A stretch of DNA of 64,000 bases from Pelobates cultripes (Eukaryota > Chordata > Amphibia > Anura > Pelobatidae), in assembly GCA_933207985.1 (NCBI GenBank), contig OW240913.1, positions 266,437,201 to 266,501,200 of the forward strand. The letters are read 5' to 3'. The notes beneath the pieces are model-generated. The model made no database searches, was not told the DNA's origin, and saw nothing but the letters and a program-made list of their open reading frames with translations. Position numbers and translations under genes: made by a program. Shown piece after piece: positions 23,844 to 35,082 of the stretch (positions within the stretch are counted from its first letter, which is position 1; each line of letters starts with the position of its first letter).

Positions 23844-24471
23844 GCTAAGCTCTGCTTGGTTTATTAGCTGAAAAGTTTACTTGAGCACTCTCAACCAATG
23901 AGCTACGTCCTGCATTGCAATTTGGTTCAGGGCAGAGATTTTTTGTTGCATAGGAATGTCAAAGAAAATAATGCACATAGTATCCTTTGAATGTGGGATA
24001 ATTTATTTTAGTATGGCAGTGTTCATAATTTTGCTTTTCAAAGACTCCTTTCATAGGTTACTTATTGGAGTGCTCAAAGGGCACATGATGCAAATGTTTT
24101 AAATAGATACTTGATCTTTAAAATAAAATTTCTGAGTATGTAGAGGAGAAGCAGAGGTGTGCTTGTTCTTCAAACATTTCGATGAGATCAGCTTGAGTTC
24201 ATACACCCACTTGGGCTCTCAATGGAATGTTTTGGCCTTCAACCCAAATTCAAAGAATTAACAATCTATATTTTATAGTTCATGTTTTGTTGAATCTGTT
24301 AAAGGCTTTTTTTTTGCTTCTTCCAAATCAATAGCAATACTTTTTTTTTTTACTGTCATCAAATAGTATGTGCTACAAGAGCCAAGTAACAAATCATACT
24401 GAAGAGATGCAATGGTTCTTCCTGTATAATTTCAGTTTTTAATATCTTGTTTGGCTGTAGACAGTGGCGGC
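23844..24471. other. Unassigned AT-rich stretch
   Basis: No feature recognised apart from oligo-T runs near 24310 and 24340. Confidence 0.5.
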
Positions 24472-25372
24472 TCTAGACTTGGCGAGGCCTTAGTCGAAAC
24501 TCATATGAGGACCCCACTAACACCATTATTGAAAAAAAATAGCAGTTGACTAGTGTGTATAAGAAACTATAGATATATTGAAGGGGGAGCTTGCAGCACT
24601 TGATATAGAGAGCTAGTCTCTGTATACATTGTTGCATTGTCTACCTGAGTGTGCCTGAGAGTGTGTGTCAGTATGTATGTTTCTCTGAGCATGTGTATGT
24701 TTGTGTACTGCCTGTGGACTTTGGCAATGAGTGCGCAGAGTGGTGCTTGTGTGTGCGAAGAGTGGTGCCCGTGTGTTTGGAGGGAGTGACCGTGTGCTTG
24801 GAGGGAGGGACAGTGTGTATGGAGGGGGGTAACAATGTGTATGAAGGGGGTGCCAGTGTGTGTGGAGAGTGGTGTCAATGTGTGCGGAGAGTGGTGTCAG
24901 TGTGTGCGGAGAGAGGTGACAGTTTGTGAGAGGGAGGGTGACAAAGTGAGAGTGGGAGGGTGACAGAGTGAGAGGGGGTGACAGAGTGAAAGGGGGGAGA
25001 GACCTATTGTGAGAGGGAGGGTGACATCGTGTAGGGGAGTGACAGAGTGAGAGCGAGAATGACATTGTGTAAGTGGTTGACAGAATGAGAGGGGGGTGAC
25101 ATAGTGTGAGAGGGGGTGACAGAGTGAGAGGGGGTGAAGAGGTGAGGGGGGTGACAGAGTAAGAGGGTCTGATGGGGTGAGAGTGGGTGACAAAGTAAGA
25201 GGGGGTGATGGGGTGAGAGGGAGGTGACAGGGTGAGAGGGGGTGGCAGGGTGAGAGGGGGTGGCAGGGTGAGTGACAGAGTAAGGGGGGTGGCAGGGAGA
25301 TGACAGATTAAGAGGGGGTGACATTGTGTGAGGGGGTGACATGGTGTGAGGGGGGTGACAGGGGGTTACAAT
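24472..25372. mobile_element. hAT-like left end followed by G-rich minisatellite
   Basis: CAGTGGCGGCTCTAGACTTGG at 24472 is a typical hAT-type terminus. No matching right end is visible, so the element is truncated or unrecognised at its right edge. From about 24720 the sequence turns into imperfect tandem units built on GTGTGNGGAGAGTGGT. From about 24930 to 25370 the units become GGGTGACAGAGTGAGAGG, of about 15-20 bases. Long His/Pro/Ser-rich frames on the minus strand arise only from this repeat. Confidence 0.55.
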
Positions 25373-27485
25373 AATTTGCTGAAAGATACTGTATACCATA
25401 GAACACTATTTGTGAATAGCAAATCTTCAATAGGTATGAATTTGTAATATAAGTGGAAATGGACTTACAATAATCTGTAATGTCATTAAAACCCTTTTGG
25501 AATCTTTCAGACTACCATCCGACGTCAGATAGCAGTTGGTGATGTCACTACTGACAGTCACCAATCACAATACAGAGCGCGTTATTTAAACCTAAACCAC
25601 CAGGGATTCTGTTCCCCTTTGAAGAGCCGCCTACCAGCGAAACGCACGTCAGGGCTTTCAAACTTGGCAGCCTCAGCCTCTCGATTTATTTCTTTGACCT
25701 CATACATTCTGACCAATCTTTCTGGGTTTATTTCATTTAATCGATATAATACTGACAGTGGCTTGGGGCTCAGATCTATTTAGCCGTCTGTGAACCACAG
25801 CGATTATACACACACTGCTGTGTTAGCGATGTAATTTTGCAAACTTAGAATCTGTAATTGCAGGGGGCTCAAGTGTTAGGCAGCTAGTTTAGTGATTTAA
25901 TCTCAATAGGTGCCCTTGAAGGCACAGATGAATAATACTATAGGAATTCTTGAATACTAATTTTTACACGTACTAGCACTAACTAGACTTTTTATCTCCA
26001 GCATTTTTGCCAGTTTTTGCAAATGCTTGGAGTTCTGTATACAGACCTGTGAAAACTCCTCTATTAAGTTTCACTTAATGCAAGGCATCTCACAGCGTAT
26101 TCTGTCCATCCAACAGTGAAAATAAATTGCTGGACTTACCCTTTAGATATTAGTATGGTAACAGTAACAAATGAACCTTTTTTCGTTTTGACTATGTGTA
26201 CTTATGCTCTTCATATTTGCCACAAGCATCTTGATACCTTATTACAATATTCATGAGTTACTTAGTCTAAATCTATACATATCGTTCTACTATTTTGAAA
26301 CTTAGATTTATAGTGAGTATATCCTCTCTTACGATCTGTGTATATTGACATTTTCTCAAATTCCTTTACTAGACATTTAGGTTTTTGCTAATAATTATTG
26401 TCTTATTCAAAATTAAAAATGTATCTTGTTTTTTCACAAAATGTGTGTTTTTTTTAATATATATTTCAACATTAGAAGTTACAATTTAAAATTAAAAATA
26501 TAATATTATGTAATATAATTTAACATAGGACAGTGCTCTCTCCTTTTCTATTTGTGTGCAGTATCACCTCAATCTGCTTACATCATTACTGTTCCATCAT
26601 TCTTCATTAATCTTGTATCCTCATTTCAACCTTCCATTTTGCTTTCTGACCCATTTTATTTGGTTCAAAGGAAAGATGTCAGATGGGGAAAATATCACCA
26701 CAAACATTGAAATTTCCGTATATATAAAAGTTCAGTTCGTTCATTTTAAATTTTTTTTAATTTTTGCGGAATTTCAGCAGGGCACCCACCCAAGGGCCTG
26801 TCTAATTTCGTAAAATTTATTGACAATTATCAATGTATGCCAGTCATCATTTTTTGTGTAACAGAAAGCTACACTATGTTTGTACAGCCTCTCTAAATCA
26901 TGCTGATCAGACAACAGCTGAGTGACCAATTCCATTTTAAATGTGCTTGGGATTTGTGTATGATTGACCTATTTAATGCTGAAAGAATTCAATGCTTTGA
27001 TGTCTTGGCACTGAAGTCAACAGTAGTTGCAGTACAGTCTTACTCTTGTATTCAATAAAAGAGAAGTCAGCATGTGATATGCAACTGAATCAGATTTTGT
27101 TCCCCAGTGGGTTTGATAATATAAATCTAGAAGCCAGGCATTGGTCTTTTACGGAAAGCAACTATATACCAATTTGTATAATTTTCTTCAGATGAGGCCT
27201 ACAGCTATCTGCGAGCCTCTGCATTAGGAAACATAATATTCTTATTTTTTTTGCTTTTAAAGCTGTAATACATTGGGGTTGTGGTGTACATGTCTTGACA
27301 ACTATGTAGTGTGTGTGCGTGTTTTGTAATATGTATTTTTACTAGCACACAAGAATAGTATAGAAGTGAGAAAAATGCTTCTGCAGGTTGCAAAATCTAT
27401 GAGAGAAACTGGAGATTTCATTATATATAAGGGAAATGGAATACTTACATTTGTTTACTTAAGATTATAGAGAATAGAATAAAAG

Positions 27486-27490
<5 letters not shown>
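25373..27490. other. Mostly unassigned stretch with one GAAACG-motif piece
   Basis: CCAGCGAAACGCACGTCAGG at about 25636 resembles the fragment at 3891. The rest (25670-27490) is AT-rich and repeat-poor. No exon with good splice sites was found. Confidence 0.4.
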
Positions 27491-27532
<42 letters not shown>

Positions 27533-27546
27533 GTATATGTATATAT
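27491..27546. repeat. (AT)n / (ATGTAT)n microsatellite
   Basis: Uninterrupted AT dinucleotides run to about 27525, then TATGTATATG-type units. Confidence 0.95.
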
Positions 27547-28382
27547 ACAAAGCCAACACAAATAGCTCTCGGTTTATTATTCAGACTATACAAAGGATAA
27601 AGTCACCTATTTGACTTGAAAAAAGTAGATTTCACCTACATCAGATAATAGGTTGGTGTAAAGTAAGAACAATATAGATGTGAGATTCTCTGCCTACATA
27701 AAATATGCTTGGATATTTTAAAAACAAAACAGAACGTTCAAAATATATTGGTCAATTTGCATGATTTTAGTCATTTGTATCCCATTTTGAGGAACAAATC
27801 ACACCAAATACTTTTTTTTCTTTTTCTTTTGAATCAACAGCCAAAAAAACTGCTTGCTGATTGGAGTATTTTTTATTACATATTACTATGTATCAATGTG
27901 AATTTGTACAAACACTTTTCAGTGTTAGTGTTTGTGATATTGTTAGTTGTGTATACTCTTCTCTGAAAAGCAGCGGGTTGTGATGGTTTTCATCGTGTAT
28001 GCTCTTGATTAAAAAGGAGCAGGAATTTATATTGTTACATAAATACTATATTTATAAATGATATGGGCCTGTAAGACTTATATTTCCTGTATCATATACT
28101 TGTTATAAAATGTGTTATATAAAGATTTCAAAATAAGCAGGTTACCTGCAAGTGGAGGTCAGGTGAAAGCTGGGAAATCTTATTTTCTCCGTGTATGACA
28201 CAGAAATGTAAGTTTACATGTGATATAAAACATATATGAAAAGTGACCGAGCACGGTTTCGATTATTATTATTATTATTATGATTATTATTATTATTGTT
28301 CTAGTTCTTATTAGTATTGTTTTTTTTCCAGTTGGCAGAGCCTCTTAAAAAGAAAAAAAGCCAAAGGACCTGCTAAGCATTT
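27547..28382. other. Unassigned AT-rich stretch with a TTA microsatellite
   Basis: A (TTA)n tract with one G interruption lies at 28262-28300. No gene recognised; the frame at 27709-27966 is AT-rich chance. Confidence 0.5.
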
Positions 28383-28932
28383 TTAATGGTACAAACCGTT
28401 TTCCTGGCACTGCAGGTCCCCTCTCCCTCCCACCCCCCATCCCAAGTTGCTGAAGGGGTTAAAACCCCTTCAGTGACTTACCTTTATCCTGTGCCGATGT
28501 CCCTTGGCGCTGGGTCAGGCTCCACCTAGGCTCCTCCCCCGCCGACGTCAGCTGGCGGGGAGACCTATTGCGCATGCGCGGCCGGCGACGGAGGAGACCT
28601 AATGCGCACGAGCATTAGACCTCCCCATAGGAAAGCATTGAATAATGCTTTCAATGCTTTCCTATGGGGATTTCGGCATCGCTAGAGGTCCTCACATAGT
28701 GTGAGGACGTCCAGCATCGCTATAACACACTTTTTGTGCTCCATGAACACGGAAGTGTCCTGTAGTGGCTGTCTAGTAGACAGCCACTAGAGGAGGACTT
28801 AACCCTGCAAGGTAAATATTGCAGTTTATTAAAACTGCAATAATTACACTTGCAGGGTTAAGGGTAGTAGAAGTTGGCACCCAGACCACTCCAATGGCAG
28901 AAGTGGTCTGGGTGCCTGGAGTGTCCCTTTAA
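28383..28932 (+). mobile_element. TTAA element, family A, copy 4
   Basis: The left end is decayed (TTAATGGTAC), but the GTTTTCCTGGCACT arm remains. The right end GGAGTGTCCCTTTAA is intact. Stems seen: TGAAGGGGTTAAAACCCCTTCA (28451-28472), CCATAGGAAAGCATT/AATGCTTTCCTATGG, GTCCTCACATAGTGTGAGGAC (28688-28708), GTGGCTGTC/GACAGCCAC, TTGCAGTTT/AAACTGCAA (about 28818-28841) and GCACCCAGACCAC/GTGGTCTGGGTGC. Several of these differ wholly in sequence from copies 2 and 8 at the same position. Confidence 0.85.
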
Positions 28933-29913
28933 TATTTTTTATTTGCCTCCATTCACTTTGCCACAGCCAGTCAGTAATGGGTTTTGTCAAAGCATCCAAC
29001 ATCAGTTTTCCAAGGTCACCTCTATTGATAATATTTAAAATCAAGCCAATGGTGAAATGGCTGGTTTGGGTGCGGTGGGTTTAGCAAAGGTGAGTTCCTC
29101 GCCGCCATCCTCATTCTTCAGCTCCTGGCATTTTAAGATTAAGAGTTTATTTTAATAAAATGCATGAAAATAAATTTGGGTGACAGAGTTGCTTAAACCT
29201 TCGCTGAGTGTCTTAAGACATTACGAGTATTTCCCTGAGCTTATGTTATGTCTTCCTTTATTAACAGATCGAGTCATGCCTGCCTTAATAAATTATACCG
29301 TGGGCACAATGACATTTAAATTGTCAGCCTAGTAGCAAAATTACAATTAAAAAGAGAATAAACACTTATTAGTAGTTGTTTTTTTCCTAATCTAGTTGAA
29401 TCATTCTGACTTTTCTTAGCATCAATTCTCTTACCCGCTGGTGCCAACTGAGAGGTCATTACAGTAAGGACACAGAGTGTTATAACCCAGAGAGATAAGA
29501 GGCTTTTCAGTAAAACTGCTCACACTACATTTTTGTTCATTAAATTGTTCCCTTCAGTAAAAATGCAAATGAGATCTAACTCATTTAACTGTGTTCTTTG
29601 CACCAAAAATTCTGTTCGTTTCCACACTAAGCAAACCCTGGAGTTTTTATTCTGAAATATCTGCCAATGGAGGTAGAATATCATAAAAAAAAGATTAGCA
29701 TTGCATAATATTACTACATGAAGACTGCATTGGAGACAATATTTTTTGTGCATATTGGCATAAGAAGTAGTCTTGAGCATACTGTATATACCTGGATAAT
29801 TTGCTTGTGCAAGAAGAAAGCTGCTTACTTTTCTGTTATTTTTTTTTTTTATTGTATATTATTTAAAAATACATTATTGCATATATTGCTAGATTTGTAC
29901 TTATTTTATACCA
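28933..29913. other. Unassigned, single-copy-looking stretch
   Basis: 29200-29400 has words like TTAATAAATTATACC and TGACATTTAAATTGTCA that look like a constrained non-coding sequence, but this is only an impression. No exon found. Confidence 0.35.
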
Positions 29914-30373
29914 TTAAAGGACCACTATAGTGCCAGGAAAACAAACTTGTTTTCCTGGCACTATAGTGCCCTGAGGGTGTCCCACTCCCGCCGGGCTAAA
30001 GGGGGACAAAGGGGTTAAACACTCATCTTTCTCCAGCGCCGGGCTCCCTCGGCGCAGGGGACCTCTCCTCCTCCTTCGGTCGCCATCGGCTGAATGCGCA
30101 TGCACAGCAAGAGCCACACACGCATTCAGTCAGTCGATAGGAAAGCATTCGCGATGCTTTCCTATGGACGATGGCGTCTTCTCACTGTGAAAATCACAGC
30201 TAGAAGCGCAGAAGCACCTCTAGTGGCTTTCAATGAGACAGCCACTAGAGGTTGGATTAACCCTAAAGTAAACATAGCAGTTTCTCTGAAACTGCTATGT
30301 TTACAGCAGGCAGGGTTAATCCTAGGTGGACCTGGCACCCAGACCACTTCATTAAGCTATAGTGGTCCTTTAA
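29914..30373 (+). mobile_element. TTAA element, family A, copy 5
   Basis: Starts TTAAAGGACCACTATAGTGCC and ends ATAGTGGTCCTTTAA. The first hairpin, CACTATAGTGCC...GGCACTATAGTG (29923-29970), is perfect. The stem at 30269-30303 (GTAAACATAGCAGTTTC/GAAACTGCTATGTTTAC) is also perfect. The final hairpin has lost its second arm. It directly abuts a family D end, giving TTAATTAA. Confidence 0.85.
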
Positions 30374-30417
30374 TTAAACAGACACCATAGTTACCCGAAC
30401 CACTACAGCAATACAGA
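30374..30417 (+). mobile_element. Family D left-end stub
   Basis: TTAAACAGACACCATAGTTACCC followed by GAACCACTACAGCAATACAG matches the first 40 bases of family D. Everything downstream is missing. Confidence 0.5.
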
Positions 30418-30429
30418 TCCCATATAAAA

Positions 30430-30640
30430 AGGGGGAGATTTAACAGGGGAACAGCAGCTGCTATTCAGGGGCAAAGTGTTTATTAACCCCTTAAGGACAC
30501 ATGACATGTGTGACATGTTATGATTCCCTTTTATTCCAGAAGTTGTGTCCTTAAGGGGTTAAAGAGCAATCTCACCATGAAAACAAATAGAATCCCTTTC
30601 ACCATTTAGCACTTTGCTCCTGAATAGCATGGTTTTCCTT
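30430..30640. mobile_element. Palindromic element interrupted by a piggyBac-like MITE
   Basis: Arms GCTATTCAGGGGCAAAGTG (30460-30478) and GCACTTTGCTCCTGAATAGC (30609-30628) are inverted copies with two differences. The 80-base element at 30483-30562 sits between them, so the host palindrome was originally about 130 bases. Confidence 0.6.
30483..30562. mobile_element. piggyBac-like MITE, complete copy
   Basis: TTAA/CCCCTTAAGGACACATGACA at the left and TGTGTCCTTAAGGGG/TTAA at the right: perfect TTAA target copies and CCCCTTAAGGAC-type inverted ends. Eighty bases, no coding. Confidence 0.85.
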
Positions 30641-31035
30641 GATGAATCTTCCTCAAAAGTGTTTTAACACACCATGCACACTGAAATGCATCTGCAATAT
30701 GGGCGATATTTTTGCTGCTTTGCATAGATATCTGATATGCCATCTTTAGTTAGCACATCAAAATTAGAATCCTAAGAAGAGGATCGGGTAGAATAAGACC
30801 TGACTAGACTGTCAGGGAGATTAAAATGAGAAATAAATAAGAACAGATGAGTCTCAATGAAGATGTGCTTGGGAATTAGATTTTGTAAGGTTTTAAGAAT
30901 GAGAATAAGTGAAACTCAGATGATGCAATAAGAAGGCAGGACACTTCGGAGGTGATGAAGATAAGTAAAGGTGTAGCAGATCCTAAGACTTGGGAGAGAT
31001 CAAGAGGTGGGGACTTTTAAAGGAATTCATAGTAT
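30641..31035. other. Unassigned purine-rich stretch
   Basis: No feature recognised. Confidence 0.5.
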
Positions 31036-31431
31036 CAGGGCCGGACTGGGGATACAAAGCAGCCCTGGAAAAAAAAAAATCTGTGCCAGCCCCATAAGTC
31101 ATTGCGCTATATATTGTCGCATGTAATATGTAAGGCTATGTCTTGCCACCCCAGATGATTGAGTAATATATATATCTCAAATATATATTGCCTTTTCTAA
31201 TATAATATTCCTTTCAGAGTAAAATGTTTAATTATACAGTAAGCATACTCATGCAGACACAGACAATCTCACTGACAGACACAAGCTCATTGATACACAG
31301 CCTCGTAGACAAACAATTTCACTGATATACATAAGCTCATTGACATAAAAACACAAACTCAGTCACTAGCAGGCGCACACACACACATGCAAGCAAACTG
31401 ACTCACTAGCAGGCGCACACACACACACAGC

Positions 31432-31826
31432 TTAATGTAGTGGTTCTGGTGTCTATAGCCTGTCCCTGCAGCCTTTTCAATGTAAACTCAGATTTTTCAG
31501 AGAAATGGCAGTGTTTACATTGCTTCATAGTGACACCTCTAGTGACAGTCACTAGAGGTGCTTCTGTGTCAGTGGTGCACAGTGTGCAGCACTTACATTC
31601 AGGGTCTCCACGCTCTGGAGGAGCTGAATGTTCCCCATAGAGATACATTAATTCAATGCATCTCTAAGAGAGGATGCTGATTGGTGTAACGTTTTGCAGC
31701 CAATCCTATGGCAGAGCATTGGATTGGCTGAGATCATCAGGCTTGATGATCTCAGCCATAGAGGCAGGGCCAGTCGAGGGGAGAGCAGCACGGTGTGGGA
31801 AAAAAAAGGTGAGTAAAAACACTATT
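31432..31826 (-). mobile_element. Family D fragment inside the composite
   Basis: Begins TTAATGTAGTGGTTCTGGTG and runs through GTCACTAGAGGTGCTTCTG, AGTGGTGCACAGTGTGCAGC, GATCATCAGGCTTGATGATC and AAAAAGGTGAGTAAAAACAC. It is collinear with 42593-43115 but both termini are missing. CA microsatellites border it. Confidence 0.6.
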
Positions 31827-31839
31827 TTTAAACACATAC

Positions 31840-31985
31840 ACCATGACAGACACACACACCCCATGACACACACATGTACCATGACAGACACACACCATGA
31901 CACACACATACCATGACAGACACACACACACACCATGACAGACAGACAGACAGACACACACACACACATACGCTCACACTGACAG
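31840..31985. repeat. (CA)n with CCATGACAGA tandem units
   Basis: Imperfect tandem copies of ACACACACCATGACAGAC. The Cys/Val/Ser-rich minus-strand frames here are products of this repeat. Confidence 0.9.
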
Positions 31986-32059
31986 AATGACACATATTAC
32001 CTGTGGGTGACCGGCCAGGGCAGACAGCTGGGTGTGCTGTGGCTGCAGTGGGAGCTGTG

Positions 32060-32219
32060 GTGGCGGCCGCAGGGGGAGCTGTGCTGTCTCTGCTCTGCTC
32101 CCCAGTGTGAAGCTTAATAAGACCGGGGACGGAATATGACGTCAAATTCCGGCCCCGGTCTCATTAAGTAGCGCGCAAGGGTGGGGTTGCAGAGACAGCA
32201 CAGCTCCCCCTGCCGCCAC
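32060..32219. repeat. Long GC-rich palindrome centred on TGACGTCA
   Basis: Outer arms run GTGGCGGCCGCAGGGGGAGC...TGTCTCTGC (32060-32093) and GCAGAGACAGCACAGC...GCCGCCAC (32189-32219). Inner arms are TTAATAAGACCGGGG (32114) and CCCCGGTCTCATTAA (32153). The centre, 32137-32144, is TGACGTCA, the perfect CRE/ATF palindrome. It lies inside the hAT-like composite. Confidence 0.75.
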
Positions 32220-32356
32220 CATCACAGCTCCCCCTGCGGCCACCAGGTGCCGACGGCCCACCGTCAAATTTCCCGGTATCCCGGTGGGCCAGTTTGGCCT
32301 TGCCTGGTATAGATAAATACTAATTGGTCAATCCAATCAGTTTACTGTCTGAACAT

Positions 32357-32815
32357 TTAAAGCAACACTATACAAACATGTATTCCTAATGCTATATCCC
32401 CTACCTATGTTGGTGTTCATCCCCCCTTGCAGAGGTTTAAAAGGTATATTTTACATAAATTACATCCCGCAGCTCTGCGGTTTCTCCTCTTTGACTCTTT
32501 GGTGATCATCAATGTTGATGACCTCAGCCTATCCAATGCTTTCTTATAGGGAAGCATTAGGAGGCGCTGCGAAAGTCAAATGCGCTCAATGAGAGTCATT
32601 AGCGCTATATCAGAGTTTAACTTGGTTATAGCTGCTAAAGCTTCTCTGGTGGCTGACTTTCTGACACTTAGTAGAAGCAAGTTCAGTCTACAATGAAACA
32701 TTGACTGTAAAATGGCTCACAGTGTTCATAGTTGCAGGGTTAAAGAGACAGGGACATTGCGCCCAGACCACCTAATTGGAATTAAGCAGTCGGGGTGTCT
32801 GCAGAGTCCTTTTAA
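32357..32815 (-). mobile_element. TTAA-type element (C group)
   Basis: The left end TTAAAGCAACACTATACAAAC and the right end GCAGAGTCCTTTTAA lie on TTAA. Near the right end, CGCCCAGACCACCTAATTGG pairs weakly with a GGGTG counterpart, as in family A. The interior has decayed CCAATGCTTTC and GGTGGCTGAC blocks. Confidence 0.65.
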
Positions 32816-33686
32816 GCCTTGAATTATGGTTTAATTTCCCAATTGATCAGTGGCATATATTTAATAAAGACATTGCAAACCTTAAAATATACAGTACTTC
32901 TTGTTAAACAGCTACACCAGGATCAGAGTTGTTTCTCTTTATCCCATAAATCAAATTATAGAATAAATGCCAGTTAATAAATTATTTACGATATTGAGCA
33001 ATCCAATTAGTGAGACTCATACCTTGCCGTGATTTACCCTGTTAGATGCCCACCTGCTCTTTATGTGCAACATTGCACGTTACATTGTGGGTAACAGACC
33101 ACACATCCTGTTAGGTGAGTGCATGAGCTATGCGGGGTAGTATATGACTAAACATCCTCTCACTCTACACCTGTTACAGCCGAGGAAAAACATAAAGCCT
33201 CGTTAAATACTTCAGCGAAAAGCGTATTTTTGGATTCCAAATTCTTTCTGACATCCAAGTCATTACCTGTTATATGCACCCTGCATATTGAATGCTGTGC
33301 TTTGTGATTACATCTGAGACTCTATGCCTACCACTGAACGAGTCACTCTATGTGACTTCAAAAAGTTATTAATAGCACATCTTATCCATTGCAGTACAAC
33401 ATAGTAACAAAATATCGAGTTGAATACAGCAATGAATAAATGTGTGTGGACTCGTCATCAAAAATGTACTATCACTACTTATTGTCTTAAATACACAAAT
33501 TTGTGGAAGTTACAGATAAGTATAAAGAAATAAAATATTGCACTCACAGGATGGTCCGAATGTCCAGCTCCCTTATTTTATGTTTTTATCTAGTATATAT
33601 TATTATTTAGAAATCCTCAACATATCCATGTGTGTGAACAGAAGTCTCAGGCCACCACAATAAAAAAAAATAATAATAAAAAAAAT

Positions 33687-33726
<40 letters not shown>

Positions 33727-34074
33727 CACACACACACCATGTAAAGTTGTGGTGTCATCATCATCATAGCACCGTAGCATATTCCTATCCTGCTCCTGCC
33801 AGATCCAACCCTAACAATTAGGAGTTAAAGAGATGTAAAATTGATCTTTCCAGGACCTCCACAAAACATTTATCCAAAACAAAGAGACATGGTACAATCA
33901 ACAACTCAATATTTCATGTCGTTACTTATGGTTTTGGTATTGGTTATGGTTATTCTAAGGTAAACACAGTTTCTGTTGAGGTTGGCCACTGCAGGCAGTT
34001 TCAGCTCTGTGAATAGTAATCAGAACGTAGTACATGTGTGCCTCTGCTGTATGTATGATTTCAATGTGTTATTC
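32816..34074. other. Unassigned stretch with a TA microsatellite
   Basis: (TA)n at 33690-33722 runs into (CA)n. GAGGAAAAACATAAAGCCTCG near 33182 is a weak inverted pair followed by CAGCGAAAAGCG. No gene. Confidence 0.45.
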
Positions 34075-34375
34075 TGCTTTACCTCCTAACATTTCAAATT
34101 GACAAAGAAGGACACTATAAGTTTAGGGGTTTAAGTGGCCAGGGGCTGTTCTGGGCAATTTTGGGTGACTTACTTATAACAATACAACTAAAATGTAATT
34201 TAGAACAAGAACAATATATTTTATTTACACAGACTGATTTCTAAACACATTTATTTTAGTTTAAGAAGACACCTTACTGTAAGTATTATATAACTGCGGA
34301 GCTCTGTTACACACATAGACACACCAACAATATGGAGCTCCTAGAGAGGGCTAAAAAAGTGGGACAGAGGGATTT
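34075..34375 (-). repeat. Dispersed retroposon-like repeat, inverted copy
   Basis: TGATTTCTAAACACATTTAT, TTAAGAAGACAC and CACACCAACAATATGGAGCTCCTAG are the reverse complement of the blocks at 14560 and 40100. This copy extends further (GTGGGACAGAGG). Confidence 0.6.
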
Positions 34376-34429
34376 GGGGCCAAAACAGGGACTGTTCCAT
34401 AAACCATTGCTAAATGGCTTACCTAATTG

Positions 34430-34505
34430 CCGGGCCAGGGTACACCTTGCATCATAACCACTACAGCAGGCTGTAGTTGTTATGATGTGTGGATTAACCC
34501 TATAA
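34430..34505. repeat. Family G palindrome fragment
   Basis: GCATCATAACCACTACAGC and CTGTAGTTGTTATGATGTGT form a hairpin around AGG. Confidence 0.55.
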
Positions 34506-34629
34506 TATTCACTGAAAGGACAACAGCGTTCCACATGAAAATGTTTCAATATCATTTATAGATGATCATTCAGTGTTCTATTTACTTGTGAAATGATAGA
34601 TAGTCTTCCTCCCGCACAATTTAAAATCT

Positions 34630-34885
34630 TCCCTAAGCCTAAAGTCCTTTAAGAGATCCCTCTCTACATACCTCAAAACAGAATGCACCTGTCATGGTTG
34701 ATTATATATTTCCTACCTGTTCTATGTTAAATTTTGTATTTATTGTGTATTAATATTGTTTTTGTATTTTGTTGTACCTAATGTAACAATGCAATGTTTT
34801 GTGGACCCAGGACATACTTGAAAACGAGAGAAATCTCGATGTATCTTTCCTGGTAAAATATTTTATAAATAATAAATAAATGTGA
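34630..34885 (+). repeat. Retroposon 3' tail, possibly LINE-2/CR1 type, copy 1
   Basis: Shared with 48370-48620: TAACAATGCAATGTTT, CAGGACATACTTGAAAACG, then TCCTGGTAAAATATTT and a short AATAAATAAAT tail. Tails of the form CTTCCTGGTAAAATA(TTTTATAAATAA)n are familiar from LINE-2-like retroposons. The exact family is inference. Confidence 0.5.
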
Positions 34886-34972
34886 AGCAATGATAAACTT
34901 GCCAGATCTGTTTTCTACATTCTAACACAGTGATGGCTTTTTTTTTTCTTTTTTAAATTACTCATCATTATT

Positions 34973-35082
34973 TTAAAGAGGCTCTCTAAATACCATAACC
35001 ACTACAAAGCACTTACCATGGGCAGTGCACCATAACCACTAGAGCATGCTATAGTGGTTTTGATGCGTAGAGTGCCTCTTAA
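34973..35082. mobile_element. Short family G palindromic MITE
   Basis: TTAAAGAGGCTCTCTAAATACC at the left and GTAGAGTGCCTCTTAA at the right: 110 bases between TTAA copies. It contains two ACCATAACCACTA words and one inverted ATAGTGGTTTTGAT. Confidence 0.7.

Larger units (their letters stand above)
31036..32306. mobile_element. hAT-like composite element
   Basis: The left end CAGGGCCGGACTGGGG and the reverse complement of the right end, CAGGCAAGGCCAAACTGGCC, align with a small gap. They match the CAGGGCCGG-type ends I associate with hAT elements. The 8-base flanks CATAGTAT and GTATAGAT do not match, so the boundaries or the integrity are uncertain. Inside are CA-rich microsatellites, a piece of family D (31432-31826) and a long palindrome (32060-32219). 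No transposase is encoded. Confidence 0.55.

Noticed and set aside
24567..25399. His/Pro/Ser/Leu-rich minus-strand frames up to 150 codons
   Set aside because: They are a reading of the GTGACAGAGTGAGAGGGG minisatellite. Neighbouring frames are equally open.
31706..32145. Cys/Val-rich frames on the minus strand
   Set aside because: Produced by CA and CCATGACAGA microsatellites.
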